In this document: piece by piece, positions 27,795-38,900 of the stretch | Layout of the letters: every line of letters starts with the position of its first letter | Position numbering within the stretch: the stretch's first letter is position 1 | Assembly (NCBI GenBank): GCA_029582155.1 | Contig: CM055895.1 | Location: 6,568,544-6,632,543 of the forward strand | Length of the DNA: 64,000 bases | Direction of reading: 5' to 3' | From: Panopea generosa | Taxonomy: Eukaryota > Mollusca > Bivalvia > Adapedonta > Hiatellidae | Translations under genes and position numbers: made by a program | The notes under the pieces: model-generated | The model's input: the letters and a program-made list of their open reading frames with translations, nothing else | The model's database searches: none | Told to the model about the DNA's origin: nothing

Positions 27795-28606
27795 TATATA
27801 TTAGCATTTACATATTCAGGCACATGTTTTAACTGGCACTTGATTACATATATTATGTCATAAAGCTATTTAAAGGAATATTCATGCATATCTTAATAAG
27901 CAGACCCTAACCTTCTCACAGATCGATTACAAATGAAGATAATGAAAGTATCATAAAAATATATAGTTCAAGATATGATATACATGTAGTGACAGAATCA
28001 GAATGCAAATAAATACAAATCGTAAACTCTAAAAATATATATAGATATAAGTACATATGCCAAACCAACAATCAAATGATAAACAGCAATTTCAACAACA
28101 ACTATAGCATATATTGTCTCATTACATGTATATATGTAAACATGGGGAAAAATACAATTTTTACCACAGGTAGTGTCAATTTTATTGGCTGGTGCTCTCC
28201 TATCACATCAAGCGCATTTCCAGTTCGGCCAGCGAACGGTAGTCAGGGACCACCGTCATTAGACTCTGGTGGGGTAACCATGTATTAATATCGCTGTATC
28301 TCCGGCTTAAACCATGCACACACCGATCTAGAAAGAAACGATGAGCGAGCCTCGGATTTAATCACTATACATTTTGAGTTAAAGCGTCATAATTCAGGGA
28401 GGAAGTGTGTAAAATACATGTTTGTGCGTGGGTATATAATTAAAAGTATTATTATGAATATACAAAATGTTGTTACTACCAGTAAAGTACAAACGAACGT
28501 TTTTGTGATGTGCCTTCAGATTATTACTTGGTAGTACAGTTAGAGGAGATTAAAATTATGTGTTATGCAAATAAGCGAGTTAATAAAGTATGCAATCTGT
28601 TGTTAA

Positions 28607-29080
28607 AGCAACACATCCACGTTTAAACTTTTTCAAAAAGTTTTTCAATTGAGTTGTGAGCACATTTCCCGTACATAAATATATGGTCAGTGAGCTGTAT
28701 ATGTGCTAGCAAACACTATCCAGAACGCTTTAGAATTATAAAAAAAGATGTCCAAATTATAAAGCGTGACAAACGCTTTATAAATTATTTTTAAATTGCC
28801 GAGGATTCCAACTTGGCTTCAAATTGAATTATGCGAGTCGTATTAAAAAACTTCACGTTTTAGTGTGTAATGTACTTTACCTGCCTTGAAAGTCATTTTA
28901 ACAAAAAAAAATTGACTCGGGTGAGTTACACGCTTGTTTTATAAAGTGTTAGTCACGCATTACAATTTGGGCATCATTTTGTTCGGGATTGTGTTTATAT
29001 GCTCATATACAGCTAATTGATCATACGTTTGTATGGGAAATGTGCTTTTTTTTTAAAAGTTCAAACGTGGATGTGTTGCT
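28607..29080. mobile_element. TTAA-flanked inverted-repeat element (MITE)
   Basis: A 474-bp non-coding element bounded by TTAA at 28,603-28,606 and 29,081-29,084. The ends are perfect inverted repeats (AGCAACACATCCACGTTT), and the two arms stay complementary with mismatches for roughly 200 bp, for example GCACATTTCCCGTAC against its inverted partner. A TTAA target duplication is typical of piggyBac and Kolobok type elements. The tips do not start with the CCC usual for piggyBac, so the superfamily is open. Confidence 0.8.
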
Positions 29081-29084
29081 TTAA

Positions 29085-29779
29085 GACCAGTGGAGTACAA
29101 ATGAACGCGTACGATATATTCATGTACTAGATATTAAGGGTTTTGTAGATAGTTTCATTTGCTATAAATACATACGTATAAATGTAGATTTGTTTATCAT
29201 ATGGGAACATTTTCAGATCAGTGCCCGTTTCTTTATCTGTAACTGCTACATGCGACTGACAAATGCATACGTTGTTGAACAGTTGGGCGTTGAGATGAGA
29301 TATATAACACAATAGATTATTGTGATCTTTATCTAGGAAGTCTCAGCATAAAGTATAATAAGGTATTCAGGCTGAGTAACTGTTCATGAAATTATATGAA
29401 GTAAAGCTACACGAGTTTTTTCCCTTAGAGCATAAACCATACATGACTTTTACGTATTTCACATTCTAAATAAGTAACACGTGTAGCCATACGACATGAT
29501 ATAACTTGAAAAGGACTATTCGAATTACTGAAATGCAAACTAACTTGTTTTTAATAAGTTTCCCCATATCTAAAATGTTTCATGCGTTTTTAACAGCATA
29601 TATGATCAAAAATGTCCATTTTAAATAGTGCCTACGTTTTCACAAAGAAAAGAAAATCCGACAAAAAGAGTTTTTAAAGTATTTGTTTTCAGAGCCAAAA
29701 TGTATCTGCTCATGAAAATGCTTAATAACTAAATTTCTATATATCTCTTACCTCCCGCTGGGCGGCTCTTATCTATGAA
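29085..29779. other. AT-rich intergenic sequence
   Basis: No frame longer than about 60 codons and no repeat that I can recognise. I see nothing supportable in this stretch. Confidence 0.5.
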
Positions 29780-30472
29780 TAAAGTATTTTGCTATATTGT
29801 GGTTAAAATGTAGAAAGTATTTTGTTATTTTATGGTTACATATATAGAAAGTATTTTGTTATATTTTGGTTAAAATGTAGAAAGTATTTTGTTATAGTGT
29901 GGTTATATATATAGACACTATTTTGTTATAATTTGGTTTAACATGTAGAAAGTATTTTTTGATATTGTGGTTAAATATGTAGTAAATATTTTGTTATATT
30001 TAAGTTAAACATGTAGAAAGTATTTTTTGATATTGTGGTTAAATATGTAGAAAGTATTTTGTTCAATTGTGATTTAATATGTAGATAGTATTTTGTTATA
30101 TTGTGGTTAAATATGTAGATAGTATTTTGTTATATTGTGGTTAAATATGTAGAGAGTGTAATCTTATATTGCGATTAAATTTGTAGATATTGTTTTGTTA
30201 TATTATGATTCAATATGTAAATACTATTTTTATATTATGGTCGCAAAGAAGGTAATGTTTTGTTACATTGTAGTTAAATTTATAGAGGGTGTTTTGTTAT
30301 GTTATGGTTACATATGTAGAGAGTTTTTTTCCTTTATTGCGATTAAATATGTAGATAGTGTTTAGACATATTGTGGTTAAACATGTAGATAGTGTTTATT
30401 TATATTGTGGTTAAACATGTAGATAGTGATTTGTTATATTGTCAGTTGTTAAACATATAGATAGTGTTTAGT
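29780..30472. repeat. 34-bp AT-rich minisatellite
   Basis: About 20 diverged units of roughly 34 bp built from TAGAAAGTATTTTGTTATAT and TGTGGTTAAATATG. Unit length drifts by a few bases and divergence grows towards the right end, so this is an old array. It has no coding content. Confidence 0.85.
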
Positions 30473-30589
30473 GTGGAAATATAGTGGTTCCAAGGACCCT
30501 GTTTCTTTGCACTACATATAATTATGTTGCGGACGAATGTTTGGCATTAGACCATGGGCCTATACTACATAATAAATATCTTAATGCTA

Positions 30590-30850
30590 TCAAAATAATA
30601 AAGAAATGTTGATTTAATCGCTACTTTTCTTTAAAAAGAAAAGTCATTTTCTTAAAACCAATTCCCGATTTCCATACATGGACGATTTCATTTTGGTAAT
30701 AAAACATTAATTTGTCAATGAAATTTTCTAAAAATACGCATGTACGATTTATTTAATTTTCTTTTCAATAAAAAACAAATATGTGCAATTTAATAAAGAA
30801 ATGTTGATTTAATCGCACCTTTTCTTAATGAAATCTCCTTTTCTTAAAAA
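30590..30850. repeat. Short direct duplication
   Basis: The block AAAGAAATGTTGATTTAATC with a following CTTTTCTT-like segment occurs near 30,600 and again near 30,795, about 195 bp apart. It probably records a local duplication in otherwise featureless AT-rich DNA. Confidence 0.6.
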
Positions 30851-31184
30851 AAAATCTATTCGCTATTTAGTGTAACCGGTAAATGGGGAAGGACTAAGAC
30901 CAGGCTCATTTTCCTGGCAATCAACGGACAGGTGTAAAATTGATCTGTGCACGCACATACCCACGCACGAACGCACGTAAATCGACGATCGGCGCCATAC
31001 TCCCTAAAAATAAAATTGTGCATATTGTATCTTAATCTCTAGGACAGGTCGAACCCGTTCTTTTCAGTAAAATATGTTAAGCGATCACCTCCGATCACCT
31101 CCACAAGCGTTGTGACTTGAATGTAAACATGCATATATAGGTATATATACAGTAAATACATCGGTTTTATGAACAGCAGCAAGA

Positions 31185-32590
31185 AATGTTAGTTTATATA
31201 AATGACATAGTATCTGATATTCACTCCAACATACGACTTTTTGCCGATGATACAAGCCTTTACTTTATAATTAATCATAATCATAATCTGAATGGTCAAA
31301 TAAATGGCTGGTTACTTTTAATCCAACCAAAACAGAACCAATGCATGTAACTCGCAAACGCAATCAACCCGTTCACCCCCCACTTTTTATGCAGAACCAA
31401 CACATTATAGATGTGTCATCTCACAAACATCTAGGAGTATACTTATCAAATAACTGCAGCTGGCACACTCATATTGCCTATATTAAGAATAAAGCTTGGT
31501 CTAGAATAAATATTATGAGAAAACTAAAAATTTCAGTTAGATAGAAAATCACTAGAAACAATCCACATGTCATTAATAAGACCCTTATTGGAATATGCCA
31601 ATGTTATTTGGGATAATTGTACAAATTATGAAAAATATGAACATGATAAAATACAGAATGAAGCTGTACGAATAACAGCTGGAGTTACAAAACTTATATC
31701 TATCAATAACCTGAATTCTTAAGTAGGATCGGAAAGTCTTGAAACGTGTCGAACTAAACACAAACTTACTCTTTTTTATAAAATGATCCACGGAATGGTC
31801 CCACCATATTTATGTTCGTTGGTTCTCTTACAAATGCAAGTTCCACGTACAACCTCAGAAATAATAATAATATTCAAATTCCTTCTTTAAGAACAGTTCG
31901 GTACTCAAATTACTTTATTCCTTCCGTTGTCCATGACTGGAACACTCTCCCACTTGAATCAAGACAAGCCTCTTCTCTGAATACTTTTAAACATAAACTC
32001 GAAAGTAACGAACCAAAAGTACCTAAATTCTTTTACATAGGTACAAGGAAATGCCAGTTATTGCATGCCCGCCTCCGAACGAGTTGTAGTGCACTTAAGC
32101 AACATCTATTTCATAAACATTTGTCCGTGAATTATGTACAGTTTCTTTAAATATACTTCTTTTTGGTGAACCACAACTCTCTTATGACAATAATGTTAAA
32201 ATATTTGAAGCAGTTCACAAATACTTTTTATCCACTAAATGGCTATTTCTATTTACGTGGTGAGGTCAGCCCGTCTCCCAATTTCGTCCATGCCGTTCAG
32301 AACTTGTCAAAAAATGTTAACCATTATTATTTTTATGTGAATTCACATAATTATCCATTACTTTAATCATTTTAATCACCTTTTTCTTTTTTTCTTATTA
32401 TTCACTTCATTTTCAAAGTTTCTTAAATATATCAGAAACAATATTCCTAAAAGTATGTTAAACATTTTTATTAAATATATTTTGAACTGTGTTATATTCG
32501 TAATGCTAAGAGCATAAATCAATTAGATAATCCATATTTTTACCTAAACTTATGTGTATATATGTACATTTGAATGAATAAAATATGTTT
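31185..32590 (+). pseudogene. 5'-truncated LINE (non-LTR retrotransposon) remnant
   Basis: From about 31,188 one frame reads LVYINDIVSDI then LFADDTSLYF, the reverse transcriptase catalytic FADD box. The frame then shifts. From 31,341 it continues with the region after the palm (HKHLGVYLSNN, WHTHI, KAWSRINIMRKLK), then LIRPLLEYANVIWDNC and RITAGVTKL. From 31,812 come NLRNNNNIQIPSLRT and FFYIGTRKCQLLHARLR, which is the usual C-terminus of such pol proteins. At least two frameshifts and several stops separate these pieces. The tail has an AATAAA-like signal near 32,577. It resembles animal LINEs of the jockey/CR1/L2 assemblage. It is truncated upstream of the FADD box and is dead. It ends about 270 bp before the start codon of the Tudor gene. 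Confidence 0.85.
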
Positions 32591-32748
32591 AAACCAAATG
32601 ATAAGTCTTTGGTTGCACCAATGAATTATAGAAGACACACCAATATAATATATAATTAAAGTTGTCAATATTTCTTTACGTGTAGAAATATTCATATATG
32701 TGACTCAGTACAATGTTTCAATACAAACCATAAACTACCTGATTCTAA

Positions 32749-32758
32749 CTATAAATAG
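32749..32758 (+). promoter_or_regulatory. Candidate TATA box of the RRM-Tudor gene
   Basis: CTATAAATAG lies about 100 bp before the start codon, which would put transcription start near 32,780 with a short 5' leader. A TGACTCA (AP-1-like) word sits at 32,701. A single TATA-like word in AT-rich DNA is weak evidence, and an upstream non-coding exon is equally possible. Confidence 0.35.
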
Positions 32759-32857
32759 AATGACATCATTTTCAGTATTTGGTGACACACACAAATAACA
32801 ATTATTATTCGCACTGTGACCGTGCGGATAGTTTAGACATCTACATGTGTAGAAAAA

Positions 32858-32923
32858 ATGGCCGCGAGAAGGGTACCAACGTTCGATGTTTTTGTAGGGA
32901 ATTTACCACCTGACGCAAACGAA
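32858..32923 (+). CDS. STK31: STK31-like exon 1 (start of RRM)
   Basis: Start codon in good context (AAAAAATGG), 22 codons ending DANE, then donor GTAAGC in phase 0. It encodes beta 1 of the RRM (FDVFVGNLPPDAN). Without this exon the RRM lacks its RNP2 strand, which supports joining it across 8.5 kb to exon 2. Confidence 0.75.
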
Positions 32924-35900
32924 GTAAGCTTTTAAGGAGTTTGTATGAAGAGCAAAATAACAGTAATGTAATACATGCCCCATTTTAGTGATATCCCGAT
33001 ATTAACTTTAATTCAGAATGTTATATATCAAATCATAGTCCCCAGAAATCCTCTTCAATTATTCCATTTGATTTTTGCGTTTTATTTCCCGCCATTTTTA
33101 GTGCAGAGTTGGGATAGCCTATTTGCTTTCATTGTCTTTATTGTTATGTGTAATGAGCCTTACGTACAAATATAGAAATGCCATTTTTTTCTTTTGCCAT
33201 TGTGTTGAGACATCTAACCCAAGTGCACCACCTTTCCCAGCTGATCTCGCTATTGACAGAGCGCCAGATATGATGTGTATCTGCATATATGACCAGGGCT
33301 TCTAAAATCAACGGTTTTTCGACCAATTTATATTGTTCAAAACCGGTATTCGTTTCAAAATTTAATAAAAAATTGGTCCAGACATTTTCTATAGGACATA
33401 AATTACCCCTATCATGCTTTACTAAGCTGTGAAATATGACTTGCGGCAATAACATTTGATTGTTTTGTCACCCGCTGTGTGAAAGGAGGTCAATTTTGAC
33501 GAAGCCATTACAGATATGTAGGTGAGTTTTTTGGAAGAGTATCGCTACGCAACAGGCCTCCGATGTGTGATCCGCGACCCATATCGGTTCATCAAAGTGG
33601 TTTTGCTTGCCGTTATGCGTTAAATTGTTTGCTCGTGACGTTTATATTTTCAAAATGGTCAAAGCTGGGACTTTCGGACTGAAAATTGCTTGCGTCTTTA
33701 AAATATTTAATAAAAACGAGCAGTATTACTTGTTTGTTGGAGCGTTTTAGCAGTGACTTTAATTATAATATTAATGACATTAAAAAGGAAAGTGGGAAAG
33801 TGACCAAACCTGGACCGATTTTATTTTGATGTCGGACTGGAATTGTTTGCGTTAGCCATAACGTCTGGAAAAATAGTTGTCCACAGAGTACATTCCGTTT
33901 ATATATTTTATCCATTAATTTGATATATTTCCTCCATATTACTAACTTTGCAATCCAAAAACATGCTTCAATTTACAAAAAGAAATGACATAAACATGTC
34001 ACTTTCAAGGATGTGAAATCATGTATGTTTCACCCGTACAATATCTCTTCGATGTAAGCCGACGTACATTGACGTTACAGTTGTCAAAGAGACGACAGCA
34101 AACCTGTTGTTTCATTCAATACATGCAATGAAATTATGCAGTTTGTTTGTGTTCACTTAAAATAGGATTTCGTCAGTAAGTTTTATATTCCATTTAAATA
34201 TCTTCCATTAGATGCAAATGTTTTTTTAATGAATTGATAATACTATGATACGAGACAGAGTTGAAAGTGGTTGTATGCAAATTTACATTTATTTAATATA
34301 GTTAAGGGAGAATAATACTGCTATTGGCTAGTCTGTTTAAATGACACATTCAATAAAAAGTGCTTCTGACAATGTTCAAAGCATTGAATGTGGCATCAGC
34401 TCAAGACGAACCGAGGCTATATCCCGATATACATGATACTTCCGGTTTACATCCTGAATCTATTGTTTGCGTGAAATTGATTGAAACTGCTTCATTCAAC
34501 TGGTTCATTCAAATGAGAACACATGATGTTGATAATAATAATATACATATTTAGAAAAGTTTTGTCAAATTAAACACAGATAGCATGAAAAATAAACGAA
34601 CTGATAAAATTGGGCTGTGGGTAGGGTATTGGGATCAGGGCCTCCGCTGGGATTCTCCAATGTCGCCAAATGCGAAGGAAATTTTTAATTTGTGAAAGAT
34701 TTTCCTCTTTCCCGAAAGTGGTTGCGACAAGGAAATCAACGGCTTATTCTCATATTCAAATTTTCTAAAAAAAATCTAACTGTAGAAATTATCTTGGCTT
34801 ATCCATTTAACTGACCCCTCATCCCAGAAAACAACCATGACAATTAACAGATAAATCAGCACCCAACTGTGATATCTCCCTCAGGCCATTGCACTGTCAC
34901 ACATCATAAATTTCAACACATGTGTAAGATTACCCTACGCAAAAATAGCATATGCTAAAAATAGTCACGTGGTCGCATAGTGACAACCGGCATATTCGTA
35001 TTTTTAATTATTATATATATTTACATTTTTAAATCATATAGAAATTTAATATGTCTTAAAATATGCTAAACAGGTTTAGAAAAATTGTTTATGCCAATAC
35101 ACTGTCAACTATACTTTCTTGGGTAACCCCAATTTTTTGTCAACAAATAGTTAGTTTCAAAATGGCGGCTTCCGGGATAAAAACAATAAATGACTAGATT
35201 TTGTCTGTAAAATAATTTTGTTTATAATGTCAGCGATGACTGTTGGTTGTTTGATATCAATACCAAGGTTTTACAATAAGTAGATCTGTTTGATCTATAT
35301 GCTCTGTTGTTATAATGCTAATATTGACCATATTTATAGCGAGTCTGTAGTGACAAAGTGGGTGGGGTAATAAAGTTATTTAGAAAATGTTGTGGAATGT
35401 TTTAACCAACGGCAATTTCAGTCATTAGCTAGCTGGAAATCCATAATTTATGTATTAATAATTTTAAAATAAATTGATGTATATAAATTTTAAATAATTA
35501 TAAATACACTGTATGGGGTTTTGTGAGAATAGCGTGCTATAGAAAAAATAAAAGCAAAACAAAATAAGGCTCAAACAGCTGTTATTTATGTGCACAAACG
35601 CACAAACATTGACAAAATCAAACAAGTACAGAAACATGACTGGGGCCGTTTTGGTTTTTGACTGCACTCCATTTAAACTAATGCATCATTTGCAATATAA
35701 ATCCAACAACTTACTACCAATCATTGCTTCTCCTAATTATCGACTTCAGGCAATAATAATTCACAAGATAATAATAATTTTTAATAGTATTGCAATATAC
35801 ATTAAAAATTATATTCATAAAAAACGTGTTTAATTCAAATGCTAAAACAAGTAAAAGAAAACATGAAATAAGTTACAGTAACTATATATATATGCATGGG

Positions 35901-38900
35901 CGTAATGTAGAGTGGTTTTAAAAGGAAAAAGTGTGATTCTTACAGAAATAAAAACCCTGGACCGATTTGCATTTTTGAATTTTAGAAGCCCTGTATATGA
36001 CGCATTAAAAATAAATTTGTGGATATGTAACAAATTTGTTTTGCGTGCGCTTAAGCAACAATGTTTACCCTAAAATCACCTTTTATATGCGTAAATAAGT
36101 TTACATTCTCAGAAAATCGATCTTCATTGCACTAATTTCTGGACTTCTTCTCGTAATTGAAATAGCTGAATGGTTCATTTCAACTTGATCTGTGAAACTA
36201 AGTGCAAAATACACATTTATTCTGGCTTATACAACATGAAATTTACTTGAGAAAGTATAGTTAAACCAATGCATTGTAGCTGTTTGACATCTATGTTGTA
36301 CTTTTTAAGAAACACACTATTACAAATTATAATAATTGATACTATTATAGACTTAAACATAACACCCACTATACAAACTATGCTACGAGCCATACCCTCT
36401 ACACCCATCATACAAACTACGCTACCAGCTGTACCTTCTACATCACTATACCAACTATGCTACCAGCCACACCCTATACACCAACCATACCAACTTTATT
36501 ACCTGTCATACCCTCTTCACCTTCCTACCAACTACAGTACCAGCTGTACTCTCAACACCCACCATATCAACTATGCTACCTGGGTTGTACCCTTAACACC
36601 AACCATACCAACTATGCTACCAGTTGTACCCTCTACACCCATTATACCCGCTATACTACCAGCTGTACATTCTACACCCACAATACCAACTACAATACCA
36701 GCTGTACCCTCTGCATCCATCATACCAACTACAGCACCCTGATGTACCCTCCTGATCCATCATACCAGCTACACTACCAGCAGCTGCTGTACCCTCTAGA
36801 TCCAATTCACCATCTCAACTATCCGCTGTACACTCTGTATCCACCATACCCCATACCAAGCCCACTACCCACATTGTGCTTTATTCAATTGGTATAATTA
36901 AAAGTAAACTCTGAGAAACAAAGGTTTATCAATATCTAAAATATATTGTTTTGGTTCTAAGTTAACAGCCATTTAAAATAATTAGATACTGTTGACTTCT
37001 AGTACTGATATATTAAAAAGAATAATACTGAGTGTACCAGGTCATATCTCATTCTGGAAGTATTCAAAAGGGATCTATATATTGGTTTAGTAAAGTTATA
37101 ATTGGTACAAATTAAAAGTGTGCTGAGTAATATTGTGAGATTGGAAGGCCTTTTTATTTAAAAAAAATGCAAACCAAAAAATTCATAGCAAATTTTAATA
37201 AACAGATTTTTTAACAAAATATCAACAACTGGTTCTTTTATAGCACAATTACTATATTAATCATCCATTTTATTGTCACTGATGTCCAAATCAATAAAAC
37301 ATTTAACATACTCATCTTACTAAAATTACTTTTTATCAAATTAAAACGTTTTCAAAAATTTAGTAAAAAAAAAAAAAAAAGTCTATATCTGTATTTCTTA
37401 AAAATTTTGAAAGATTTTCCAGAACTATCATTTGAAACTTGTATTGCAATATTATTGGACTAAATAAAAGTGTTGTTATACATGATAACTGGGTTTGATA
37501 AAATTTAAATTCAAGTTACAATACTTTTGCACCGATATAAATAAAGGTTTCCAAGATATTATTTGGTGCAAAGCTATTGTAACTTGTATTTAAATTTTAT
37601 TAAACCCAGTTATCATGTATAACCACACTTTTATGTAGTGGGCCCTTGGGGCACAGTACCCACTTATCGCTTGTTTAAATTTAAATGATAACTTTTTCCA
37701 AATTTTTAACTAAATAAAACACAGGAATCTTTTTGTCTAAAATAATGTTTTAACCAAAACAATCATGTAGTATGCAATTTGATCTCAACTGCCTATTGCA
37801 CCCCAGGTAAAAATATGTCAATAAATTTATAAGACAGAAAACAACAGTTTTAAAATCTTGTTTGATATTTACTGGTATATATTAATATCAAAATGTCACA
37901 TTAGGCCTAAAAAAATAAATGTGTTTACTGTTTCCCGACCGACCCATAGTAAAAGGTCCCGACCGTATATTTTTTTTTTCAAAAAAAAAAAAAATTAAAA
38001 AATTTGGCCGACTGTTGTGTTAGGGATGCTTCAGGTGCTCCAAGTATCGGGCGAAAACCAATATATAAAACTTTATACAAAAGACGAAACTTTTAGAAAA
38101 GTGCGACTTGAAATTCGAAGCACAACTGTGCCTGAAGACCAAAAGTAAACAATCTGAAAAAACTGTGAAAAAGAAATGACACAAATTCGTTTCTGAAATG
38201 GTTACAGTATTTATTCTTTCTACATTTCAACGCAATTATAATTATTAAATCATTTGCAAACTAGACATTGAATGTTTCTCGGCAATAAGTTATAACACGA
38301 GGAAATTCTTGTTGAAACTCCAAGGAATCTATTCATCGCGAATCGTTCGCCATTTTTTGTATAAGGTATCGAGGCGCGCATGCACAACTTTCTAATCTCG
38401 GTTTAAACATCGGACTATTTTCCGGTATTTGCCTTGTTTTTTTATTGGACGGGAAAATCGCGGGATCAAAGCGGATATTTATCTACATAAGCACTTGTTA
38501 AGACTTATTAGGAAGTTAGAATGTAAAGTTAGGTGTAAAAAAAAAAGGTTTCCCTCATTGCCTTCCAAAAATGTTCACATATATGAACACAAACTCTGGC
38601 ACAAACTTTGAAATTCAGGATTATGTCCAAGTGTCAAAATTGGTTGATAGTTTTGAAATATTTTCACAGATATATTAGATATATAAAATTAAATTCCTTT
38701 TATATATTTAATAATACTTTTTTAACAGATTCTGTTGAATACCCAATCTAACCTATTGCAAGATGGTGCACATGGTGCAGAACAAATGAGAATATATTGA
38801 AAGTGGAAAGGAAAACATTCAAACTACAAAAGCAGACAAACTACAAAAGTATACAATAATTATGTTGTCACCAAATGCTTTTGAAAAAGGTGTCATTACT

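Noticed and set aside
36269..36897. Pro/Thr-rich frames as a mucin-like gene
   Set aside because: They come from a 39-bp minisatellite inside an intron, in two overlapping frames, with no signal peptide or splice structure.
37465..37633. A microRNA precursor
   Set aside because: The 69-bp arms are much longer than in animal precursors, and conservation cannot be judged; it is kept only as a hairpin.
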